Origin: Gracilariopsis chorda
Taxonomy: Eukaryota > Rhodophyta > Florideophyceae > Gracilariales > Gracilariaceae
Length of the DNA: 64,000 nucleotides
Assembly (NCBI GenBank): GCA_003194525.1
Contig: NBIV01000190.1
Location: forward strand, 1-64,000
Direction of reading: 5' to 3'
The notes under the pieces: generated by a model
The model's database searches: none
What the model was told of the DNA's origin: nothing
What the model saw: only the letters and a program-made list of their open reading frames with translations
Shown: positions 10,947-19,384 of the stretch, in pieces
Layout of the letters: each line of letters begins with the position of its first letter
Position numbering within the stretch: the stretch's first letter is position 1
Translations under genes and position numbers: made by a program

Positions 10947-12329
10947 ATGCTGCTGACGTCATTACGAGAGAGTACTCCTGGTCGAACAGGAAAACTGAGT
11001 GGCGAAGACATCAAGAGTGGTCGGAAACGGTACGAAATCGAAGTTGATATACGTTTCATTGGAGTAGCCTCGAGAGTTTATGAGAAGATATTGGTATATG
11101 CGAAGCAGGAGACCAGTGATTTGTGCCTCGGAAGGAAAGTTTCGGAGCGAAACTGGTCGAACAGGGCTGAAGAGGTGGGACCGAGGAGGAAGCACAGTGT
11201 TCTGATTATAGACGAGAAGGAGATGGTTCCTTTGGATCCTATGGAGCTGGCGCTAGGAAGAAAGTCGTGGGGGCCAAAGGCCTACACTCCGTCTTTTCAA
11301 GGAGGAAGCGATGAGATGTTGTTTCATGTGGTGCGGATGGAGCTGGAGAAACCGATTTGGAGAAGGTTGGAAGCCATGGGGATTAAGTTTGACTGCGAAG
11401 AAGAGTTGAGGAGGGATCTGTGTTTGAGGAGGCGCATGAAACAGGCTCTTAGTGATACTGTCGGGTTGCGGAAAAGGAATGCGAGGGATAGGTTATTCTT
11501 TGGTCTGGGGTACACTCTACTTGCTAGGAAACCGCGGAAGGAGGATGATGAAGAGGTGGCTGTGGCGTATGAAGAGCAGATGAAGGAGGCGGAAGAGAAA
11601 TTGTTGCCGAAAGATGAGAGGGGAGATCCGATCTTATGTGCGTGGAGGTTGTCTGGTTTAGACAGAATATGTTTCTCTGGTTATGACGTGACTTCGACAA
11701 AGTATGGAGAAGAACCAGATGACTTTTACTTCAAGAACGGATTGAGTGTGGAGGTGTTGAGGGAATTTATGGGGTACGACGCAGAGCGACCGTGCAGGGA
11801 ACGGGAGACGAGCTATGTAGATGGAAGTGTGATGCACTTGGGGCGATTGGATGCGTGGATTGCTTCTGTGGTAGAGGCATTGAAAGAAGATGTGGGGAGA
11901 GGAGGGAAGCGGCAAATGCTGTTTTCGAAATTGTATGCAAAGTATCTCCCGCTTGCTGTGGAGGATATCCTACTGACAGCGAGAAGGAAGATCGAAGGGA
12001 ATTACGGGAAGGAGCTTGTGAAATATGGTGTTAAAGCTGAAGATCCGACTGAAGTGGTAGGGAATGAGGAACGTGAGGGGACCGTTGCGTGTTGGATGCC
12101 GTCGAACCAAATGGTGTACCTATGTGTCCAGTACGAGGTGTTTTTGGATGAAATGACTACGTACCTTGGTAATGTATTTGATTGCTACGTAGGCCGCTGC
12201 ATGCCTGAAGAACGGGAGTTTAAGGAGTTGGTAGCCGTTGAGGAAGAAATGTTGGACCCCAGAGAGGAAGGGGAGGGGAAGGAAGACGGAGAGGACGGTG
12301 GGCGTGGAGAAGAGATGGCGGAGGAATGA
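10947..12329 (+). CDS. unrecognised 460-residue acidic-tailed protein, transposon cargo
   Basis: This open frame of about 460 codons ends TGA at 12329, only 53 bp from the end of the convergent transposase (12383). The CTG/ATG-rich start region reads in frame from about 10917 (EDELTKKEMLLTSL), so the true start may lie upstream. The protein is mixed alpha/beta by eye, rich in Glu and Arg, with few Cys, and ends in a strongly acidic tail (EEEMLDPREEGEGKEDGED type). No catalytic signature is evident. The tail-to-tail arrangement with the transposase and the acidic tail shared with the 4117-8232 product suggest a gene set carried by one element. This is the best-preserved frame of that set. Confidence 0.5.
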   Translation: MLLTSLRESTPGRTGKLSGEDIKSGRKRYEIEVDIRFIGVASRVYEKILVYAKQETSDLCLGRKVSERNWSNRAEEVGPRRKHSVLIIDEKEMVPLDPMELALGRKSWGPKAYTPSFQGGSDEMLFHVVRMELEKPIWRRLEAMGIKFDCEEELRRDLCLRRRMKQALSDTVGLRKRNARDRLFFGLGYTLLARKPRKEDDEEVAVAYEEQMKEAEEKLLPKDERGDPILCAWRLSGLDRICFSGYDVTSTKYGEEPDDFYFKNGLSVEVLREFMGYDAERPCRERETSYVDGSVMHLGRLDAWIASVVEALKEDVGRGGKRQMLFSKLYAKYLPLAVEDILLTARRKIEGNYGKELVKYGVKAEDPTEVVGNEEREGTVACWMPSNQMVYLCVQYEVFLDEMTTYLGNVFDCYVGRCMPEEREFKELVAVEEEMLDPREEGEGKEDGEDGGRGEEMAEE

Positions 12330-12382
12330 GAAGTTTAAGAAGTTTATTGCTAGAGTTAGCGGGTCTGTGTTTCTAAATTTGA

Positions 12383-15300
12383 TTACCTTGCGGTGGAATA
12401 AGCTCTTGCTCGTGGGTCCCGGAAGAATCTGTTCATATAGAACTGATGTTGTTGCCATGGAAGGGGCGGAAAGAAAGGTCGTGCTGGGTAGTTCTGGCGA
12501 ACAAGATGCACGGAACCTTTGATGGCGGAGAAAGGAAAAAGACCGAACCAAGGTGCGGCATTGGGGCTAGGATTCGAGGTTCCGTGAAGAGCGGGGAGAA
12601 TAGTATGGTCATGTTCATCGTCTGTCGCCCAACGGAGGGTGATGCAGTTAAGAGTTTCATCCACGTGATCAAGAGGATCTGTGATTTCGAAGAAGCGGAC
12701 GAAAGCATATTCGCGTTCACCTGGCTCATCGTCTTTTATGCGGAAGCGGAGAAGGGCAAGAAGCTTACATACCCAAACCGTGGGGAACTTGCAGTTGGGT
12801 GGTGGAGTGCTTGAGACGAGAATATGAGAGAACTTTGGAAGTTTTGAAAGACCGAAGCTGGTGGTTGCAAAGATGCGTTGGAGAACAGGGGCCGATGGTT
12901 CTCTGAACCGGATGCATTTGAACGTTCTGTCGACGTCTTGCAAGGAAGGGGTGAAGCCGCTGCGGATGAAGGCGGAGTTGACGACGGAGAATTTGAGAGA
13001 AGAGAGGGAGGGTGAAGAAAGGGAAAGTCCAAGCGCTTCGAGGCATAGATTGTGAACCGGTGAGATTGCGTCTCGTGAGATTTGGGTGATGAAAGATATG
13101 GTGGAAGAGGTGAAGATGTTTGGGAGAGAGGCATCGGAGCAGTTTGGGTTCGCCCGAAGGTACTTTTCTGCGGTGATTATATCCCGAAAGAGAATGGTGG
13201 CACCGTCGCGAACCATGGAATGTCTTCGAGCTGGGAGTGTGTGGGAGTTTGAGGAGGAGGAAAGACGGTGGGGGATGGCAGTTGAGTTTCGAAAGCCTTC
13301 TGTGAGTTGAATTGCGTCGATTGTTTCTCTGTGAGCGGTTGAAGATCTTCGGGATGTGCGCCGATAATGGTTTTTGAAGAGTAGGTGTGCGTGTTTGTAG
13401 ATGCCAGCGTCAGTGAAGTGGAGACCTCCGTATAGTTTGATGTCGGCGACGATGTGATCGAGAAGGTGGAATTTGAGCGTTCCAAAGTGAGAAGCCTGGA
13501 ATGGGCCGAGGATGGAGACGCAGAGATGCTTGAAGTGCTTGATGAGTTCTTGGAGGGAACGAAGTTGTTGGTGTGTCCATTCTGAGGTGGTGTTGTAGTG
13601 GAGTGCGGTAGTGAAGAGGTCGGCGTATGTCGTGAAGATGGATGTGATGGGTGCTGTGTCAACTTCTTTGCAGCAACTATCGAAGAAGGTGCCTACGAAG
13701 GGAAACACCATGTCGACTGCGCGGTAATCTTTTGCCTCGAGCATGCCTTTGATGCCATCCGGGGTGAAGAAGCCGTTGAGGGATTTGCCCTTCTCTGCGG
13801 TGGATAAGTCAATGTGAAGTCCCGGTGCGGAGAAGTTGACTTCGATATCTGCGAGCATGTTGTTTGCATGGGTGAGAAGGGTGCTTCGAATGGATTTGAA
13901 TGATCTCGAGGAGGAGCCAACAGTGGTGAAGAGATTGTAGGACTTCAGGCGTTCGATGGTTGCGAGTTTGACGAGTTTGGAGATACCGAGGTGGAAATTG
14001 TGAAGGGTTTCGAAGGAGAAGATGGAGTATGGGGTGAGCAGTGGGGAAATGTTGAGGAGGGGGTAAGATTCGAAGAAGGAGTGGTAGGGGAGAGGGAGTT
14101 TGTGTGCAGGAGAGATGCTGCTTGATCTCTGAGAGTCCTTGCGACGCGCGGTCTGCGTTGTAGTTCGGCGTTATTTGCATCCTTGAGAAGGGCGTCGTGT
14201 GAGGATCTTGTTTGGAGGGTGTGGTAAGCGGTTCGAGGGGTTAGGGAGCTGAGGTGGAGGCTGAGGTCGGAGCGGGGGACGAGGCATCTATGGCAGGGCT
14301 TCAACGGTTTTGTGCCGTGGAGGACAGCGAGGATGTTTTTCGCTTCGGGGATGTCTGCAGCATAGTTTGCGATGACTGGGTGGCACTGCCGGATGACCTG
14401 TTATTCATCCCGGAAAGGAAATCCTTTGAGGGCAACAGCTGCGAGGGGCTCAAGGATGGTTTGCAGAGCTTCTTTAATGAGTTCCATTCGGGTGGTACGG
14501 GTGATGGCGGAGGAAAGCGAGCGGTCTTCGAGGGAATCCTCGTCGGATGGGGAGGAAGGGGCTTCGAAGGACGTGGGGAAGTAGCCGAGTAGGGTGTAGT
14601 TACGGGATATGCAATGGTGGCGGAAGGAGTCTGAAAAGTTGAGGAGGGTGATGTGGAGGGGGTAGGAGATGATAGAGGAGTTCTTGAGCGAGGTGGAAGA
14701 CTTGTCTGAGTAAAGCTGTACGAAGCCGATGAAAGATTCAATGCCAGTGATGTTGGAGTTGTGCCAAATAATATCTGGGTCTTGAGAATGTAGGATGTGG
14801 TGCTTGAGGTCCTTTTAGACGCATGTACCGAGTTTTGAAGCCATGGGGTGAGCGTGTGCGGGGGAGTAGTCTGACGCGGACTGTCTTACTGGTTGGAAGA
14901 AGGTGTTTGCGCGAGAAGCGTAGCGGAATTGTTTGAGGAGGACATCGACGGGGTTTTTCAGGTAGAGAGTTGCGGTGATGTTTGAGGGCTTGTGACGAAT
15001 AGTTCTGGATTCGAAGTCGATAGAGCCGACGGTGTCCTCGAAGAGCTTTGCATGGAGTTCAAGGCAATGGGAGACGGACGATATTTGTTGGATGAGTGCC
15101 TGGGAGTAATCCGGGTCTTTGAGGAGGTTGATGAGTTCGTCTGCTTTGCGTTTGCCGAGCTTGGTGGCGATGGAAGCGATGTATGAGACAATAGGGTGGA
15201 GGTTGGCAGGTGCGGGGGTGCTGGAAGCAGGTGTGTTGCGAGGGGAGGAGAGAGAGGAGTGGAGAAGGTGGACGGCGTTTGCGGAGCGAAGGGCTAGAGC

Positions 15301-15558
15301 GAGCTGGCTGGAATGGTATTCATCGTCTTCCGCGAGCGGAACGTTGTCAGAGAGGCGGTTTGAGATGCGAACGGAGCGGGAGTCTGCGGTCTGAATGCGT
15401 GGTCATTTGGTGCGGGGTGGGAGCTGGGTGCCGTTCTTGGGAGTGTTGGCGAGGAAGGGGTTGGGGGTGTGGCGGAAGCGACAACGGCGCTGGTGTTGGA
15501 CAAGGGAGGCGTGGAGTTTTGTCTGGAAGGAGCACCTGTGGAAGCGACAAGGCTGCAT
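12383..15558 (-). pseudogene. Plavaka-like (CMC clade) DNA transposase
   Basis: The ATG at 15558 starts MQPCRFHRC, giving a C2HC zinc finger (C4, C9, H22, C26) like the N-terminal finger of Plavaka and related Tnp2-type transposases. The frame then runs about 480 codons with three in-frame stops. It includes a YPLHITLLNFS segment, an LLGYFP motif, a PLAAVALKG helix, an NYAADIPEAKNI block and the hallmark CHRCLVPR zinc motif near 14300. One frame change near 14100 leads to FETLHNFHLG and on to 12383. The C-terminus has the conserved LLDHI...YKHAHLLFKNHYRR block of this group. Total length of about 1,060 residues is usual for the family. It would catalyse cut-and-paste transposition. This copy is inactive as read. 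Confidence 0.75.
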
Positions 15559-15559
15559 G

Positions 15560-16029
15560 GTGCAGAGGAGAAAGATGTAAGTCTGTGGGAGATGACAGAG
15601 ATGTGGGAGGCGTTCCGGGAGAATATATGACTGCTCAGGAGCAGCAATCAGGTGGCATTGTGATGCGCCAGAGAGGCGCGTGGCAGGCACGGCAGGCATG
15701 GCACGTGTGTGGACGGGAAAGTGGTTTGGAATGAAAACATTCAAAGTTGGTAAATTTTTTAAGCGACGGCGAGGACTTGATTATTTCGCATGAAGAGGTT
15801 GGCAACATGTGTAGACGAGGGTGTAGATCAGTGTGATCTTCGGAGCGTGCGATTTCCTGGACGCTGGATGTGGCGGAACGTCCCGCTCGTGCTTGCAGGT
15901 TCGTGAAGTGCAATTGAGTACGTCTCGTTTTTTCGTCTGTTGACATGTGCTGACTCCTGCTACGCTTTTTATATTGATGCGGGAGAGGGAGCAACGGCAG
16001 TGTTTTGGGATGAAGCTAGGGGCTTGGAA
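15560..16029. promoter_or_regulatory. probable 5' flank of the transposase gene
   Basis: This stretch lies upstream of the transposase start. A minus-strand frame from 15994 has a Cys-rich segment (CHACRACHAPLW) but does not join the transposase frame. No TATA-like box is convincing. It grades into the tandem repeat region at 16030. Confidence 0.3.
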
Positions 16030-17110
16030 GACTGCGAGGAACAGGTGAGTTTGCTATGCTGTTCATTTTTCAATCTGGACGAGGACCTGACATGTTTTGT
16101 TTCTTGATACGGAGCTATATGAATGAGAAGGGGTGGATCTGGTGAGCAGAAGTGGTTGCTACAAGGTGAGTTAGACTGCGAATGTTATCTGGTAGCGATT
16201 ACGCGCGGAGATCTGACAAGATTTTGTTGTTGTCGTGACGCGTTGTGGATGCGGTGATAGGTGAGAGCGAATGAATGGCGAGCATAGAGGTGAGTGCGGT
16301 TGTGTTTTAGTTCTGCTCCGTTTTTGGATGGAGATCTGACATGTTTGTGTGTTAGCGCGAAGGGAGAGGCATGAGGGAATGGGTGCGAAGAACTGGTTGG
16401 TACAAGGTGAGTTTCATTGAGAATGTTTTCTGGGACTGGCTACTTACGGAGATCTGACACGTTCTTGTTTATTGATGCGAAGCGAGCGAGATGGGAAATG
16501 GGTTCGAAGAAGTGGAAAGTGCTAATGTTATCTGGTATTGGCTATGTACGGAGAACTGAAAAGATTGTGTTGCTGTTGCAACGCGTTGTGGATGCGGTGA
16601 TAGGTGAGAGCGAATGAATGGCGAGCATAGAGGTGAGCGCGGTTTTGTTTTAGTTTTGCTTCGTTTTTGGATGGAGATCTGACATGTTCCTGTGTGTAAA
16701 CGCGAAGGGAGAGGCATGAGGGAATGGGTGCGAAGAACTGGTTGCTACAAGGTGAGTTTCATTGAGAATGTTTTCTGGGACTGGCTACCTACAGAGATCT
16801 GACACGTTCTTGTTTATTGATGCAAAGCGAGCGAGATGGGAAATGGGTTCGAAGAAGTGGTGGTTGCAAGGTGAGTTTAAGTGCTAATGTTATCTGGTAT
16901 TGGCTATGTACGGAGAATTCACAAGTTTTTGGTTTCTGCTGCGAAGCGTTGTGGATACCGTACTAGGTGATAAGGAGTGGGTGTTTTTCTTAGAGCTGAT
17001 TGCGGTGGCGAAGTTATTTCGGATTCTTTATTTGATGGAGATCTGACTTTGTTTGTTTATTGATGCGAATGTGCGAGAGAGAAGTTGCAGATTGGATGAG
17101 TTTTGATGGT
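16030..17110. repeat. higher-order tandem repeat, about 115-bp monomers in about 342-bp blocks
   Basis: Three related monomers of about 110-120 bp alternate. The block period is about 342 bp, measured for example between GTGAGAGCGAATGAATGG at 16261 and 16603. Most monomers begin near GGTGAG, carry a core GAGATCTGACA followed by a T-rich stretch, and end near GATGCGAAG. On the + strand this order resembles donor, branch point and acceptor, so the array could act as serial introns. Its place just outside the transposase gene and inside the putative right end also fits subterminal transposase-binding repeats. About nine monomers can be counted, the outer ones degenerate. Confidence 0.75.
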
Positions 17111-17319
17111 TTCTAACGAGTTTTTTTTTTGTGTTTGCTTATTTGTATCTTCTGCAGGTGCGAATGGGGAGGTCGAAGTGAGAAGGTGCAGAGAGGGGGG
17201 ATGAGCAGAGGTTTGGATGAGGTACGTGTGTTCAACACAAGTTGTGTTATTGGAGGCGTCGTGATGAAAGGAGGGAGCGCATTCTAACTTGTTTCTTTGT
17301 GATTTCGTTTTGTGACGGG

Positions 17320-17469
17320 TACAGGCCTCGCCTCACCGTCTATCGTGGAATGGAGGCCGTTCTTGTTACCGTTTTCGATTTGTTCTAGGCGCACTACGCC
17401 TGGAGCAAAATTAAACGCCAATGAAAGCGGTTTCCATTCCACGATAGACGGCGAGGGGAGGCCTGTACT
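17320..17469. repeat. imperfect 39-bp inverted repeat, MITE-like
   Basis: GTACAGGCCTCGCC... at 17320 is matched in reverse by ...GGGGAGGCCTGTAC ending at 17469. The arms share a core CCGTCTATCGTGGAATGGA and enclose about 65 bp. The outermost TA on each side could be a target duplication of a small non-autonomous DNA transposon. Alternatively it is a terminal hairpin of the surrounding large element. Confidence 0.55.
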
Positions 17470-17544
17470 GGCGTAGTATAGATTCAAGATTACATCCATT
17501 AGACGAGGTAAAAGTGAATGAGTACCGCATCCGAAACGTCCATG

Positions 17545-17836
17545 TCTGCTAGATTTCATCGCCGATGGTGAATGATCTGGCACTAGATGACAAACATTCA
17601 CCCCTTCACTGTTCGTAGTATTTATGCTCTAGTATGAATGAGAACTGAACGATAGACTGCTAGTTTCTTACTGCTAGTATGAATGTTGCTAGTTTTCTCA
17701 CATTCACCTCTGCATTCATTTGAGCTAGTATTTTGTGCTAGATATACTAGCACAAAAATTCTGAGATTTTTTGAATGCCCACCATAGACTTTCTAGCACC
17801 CCAAAACTAGAAAAACTAGCACTCAAACTAGCATTC
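17545..17836. repeat. CTAG/GAATG motif array, possible transposon end (right)
   Basis: About fourteen CTAG tetramers occur in 290 bp, mostly as GCTAG or CTAGCA in both orientations, alternating with TGAATG or CATTCA (CTAGTATGAATG twice). Random sequence of this length would contain about one CTAG. The array resembles subterminal binding-site arrays of CACTA-type elements and matches the cluster at 1-106. Confidence 0.65.
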
Positions 17837-17849
17837 CGAAAACACAGAC

Positions 17850-18680
17850 GAATTTCTATGGGACTATTAAGTCTTTAGCCGCACCCCTTGTTGTCTGGGC
17901 GTACGAAGAAGATGCAGTTATTCCACCCTTTCTTTCTACATCACTGCACTCTACAATTACGACTCGGCTGGATTCTTGGCCCATCGTCGATGGCATGTCA
18001 ACATGAATGGTGCATTTTTGCCACTCAAATTTTTTAAGCATGCTGCGCCTTCTTTTTACTCTAAACCAAAGGCGGGAGTGGATGGAGCCACACAGCATAG
18101 AGCAATTCTCCGCAGCTCTACTTCCCATTTTAGGTGGGAACAGAAGATAGTGTCGCAGACTCTCAAAACGATTGCCATCAGGACCTTCTTTGCATGGCGG
18201 ATGTTTGAACGGCAAGAGTTTTTGGACTCTGAAGAGACTTTGAAGTCTATTGACAACTTCAGAAATCTTTGAATAAGGTTCAGGCTACTTCCGATTTTAG
18301 GTATGATTTGTCGAAAGAGCTTTTGTGCTATGCTGATTCATTGGCGGTTAAAGAAGTGCAAAAAGACGTTACCGAAAAAGAGCAGCTTCCCAAAAGAGAA
18401 GTTGCAAGACTAATTGCTATTGCACAAGCACGGAAAAGAAAACAAATGCTGTTTTTCAATAGTTCAGATGGTGTAAAGGTTCGCTTGGGTATTTCCGGTC
18501 ATGTTCCGAGGCAAGGAGGAATGTTGCATGGCGTGATGTGCTGAGAACACAAATGGAAATGGAAAGGGCATAATTTTTCCTATTCCTGTCCTATTTGCAA
18601 CGTCCAGTTGTGTATAAGGACATACCCAGGACTTAAAAAGAGTTGTTGGAGTTTATGACATTTTTCGAAGGTTTTGAAGC
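17850..18680 (+). pseudogene. piggyBac-like transposase, 3' fragment
   Basis: Across three frames the + strand keeps the C-terminal third of a piggyBac-type (DDE_Tnp_1_7) transposase: a FYSKPKAGVDGATQHRAIL block matching the conserved GVD..DQ segment, an FRWEQK...TLKTIAIRTFFAWRMF helix pair, and a C-terminal Cys/His zinc motif (SCPIC..QLCI...KSCW) near 18590-18650. The N-terminal and most catalytic parts are absent. The fragment abuts the CTAG array, so the array's element may have inserted next to or into it. Confidence 0.5.
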
Positions 18681-19018
18681 TGAGAACTACGCCTAGTTTT
18701 GTTCGCAATTCTACCATGGTAAGTAACTCTGGTGTTATTGGCGAAGAAGCACAAAGACAGTTATTGGAAACTAATAAGTCGACTAATGTGCCAAGGACGC
18801 AAACAAAGAAGATAATGGTTCAACGATGCGTCTCAAAGCGACTGTTGGAAAGAATGGTAGAGCAACCGTCTGCTCGTGACAATGCAAGCTCTATCACTGC
18901 AGCTGATGTAGTTTTAAGGCAAAAACAGCGGCGAGAGTAAAACAATTGCGACTGGTTCATAGACGTGCCAAAGTTTTCAAGACACTGCATATTTAGTGCT
19001 GCGAGTGTTTAGAAGGTT

Positions 19019-19261
19019 CCATTATTGATCACTATAGTGATCAAATCGTCTTTTTGAGGCCTTGCAAAATATATGTCTAGTGGTTGAAGTTTGAAAGCTT
19101 GCTGTGTGATTTTCATTGAATATCCTGCCGTATAACATCGTGTATAAATGCGGATAAACATCTTTTATGCCTCTTTGTCTTCGAGATTTTGGAATGTTGC
19201 CGTTCGCCGAACTATCGGGCTCCCGAACATTGGGACCATTATAGTGATCCCCAAATAATGG
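19019..19261. mobile_element. 243-bp MITE with 20-bp palindromic end
   Basis: CCATTATT at 19019 and AATAATGG ending at 19261 form terminal inverted repeats. They extend inwards through GATCACTATA on the left and TATAGTGATC on the right, with a 4-bp insertion in one arm. The left arm contains the perfect palindrome TTGATCACTATAGTGATCAA (19025-19044). No ORF is present. No clear target duplication is visible, so the superfamily is unassigned. Confidence 0.5.
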
Positions 19262-19384
19262 CATTAGGGATATGCGCCTTGAGATAGACCAAAAGGTTCT
19301 CAAGGGTTTTCGTCAGGCTTTCTAGATTATAATTCTACGTGTTCTCGGAATCTCAACACCCCCAGCACTATAATGATTCGCTCA

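Noticed and set aside
13177-15994. Other long frames on both strands within the transposase
   Set aside because: The transposase frame carries the zinc finger, CHRCLVPR and C-terminal block. The other frames are Ser/Pro/Thr- or Gly/Arg-rich shadows.
16417-16617. Short + strand ORF in the repeat array
   Set aside because: It covers repeat monomers and is not kept in the neighbouring block.
17870-18260. Minus-strand frames opposite the piggyBac fragment
   Set aside because: The + strand retains family motifs (GVD block and zinc motif); the minus frames are shadows.
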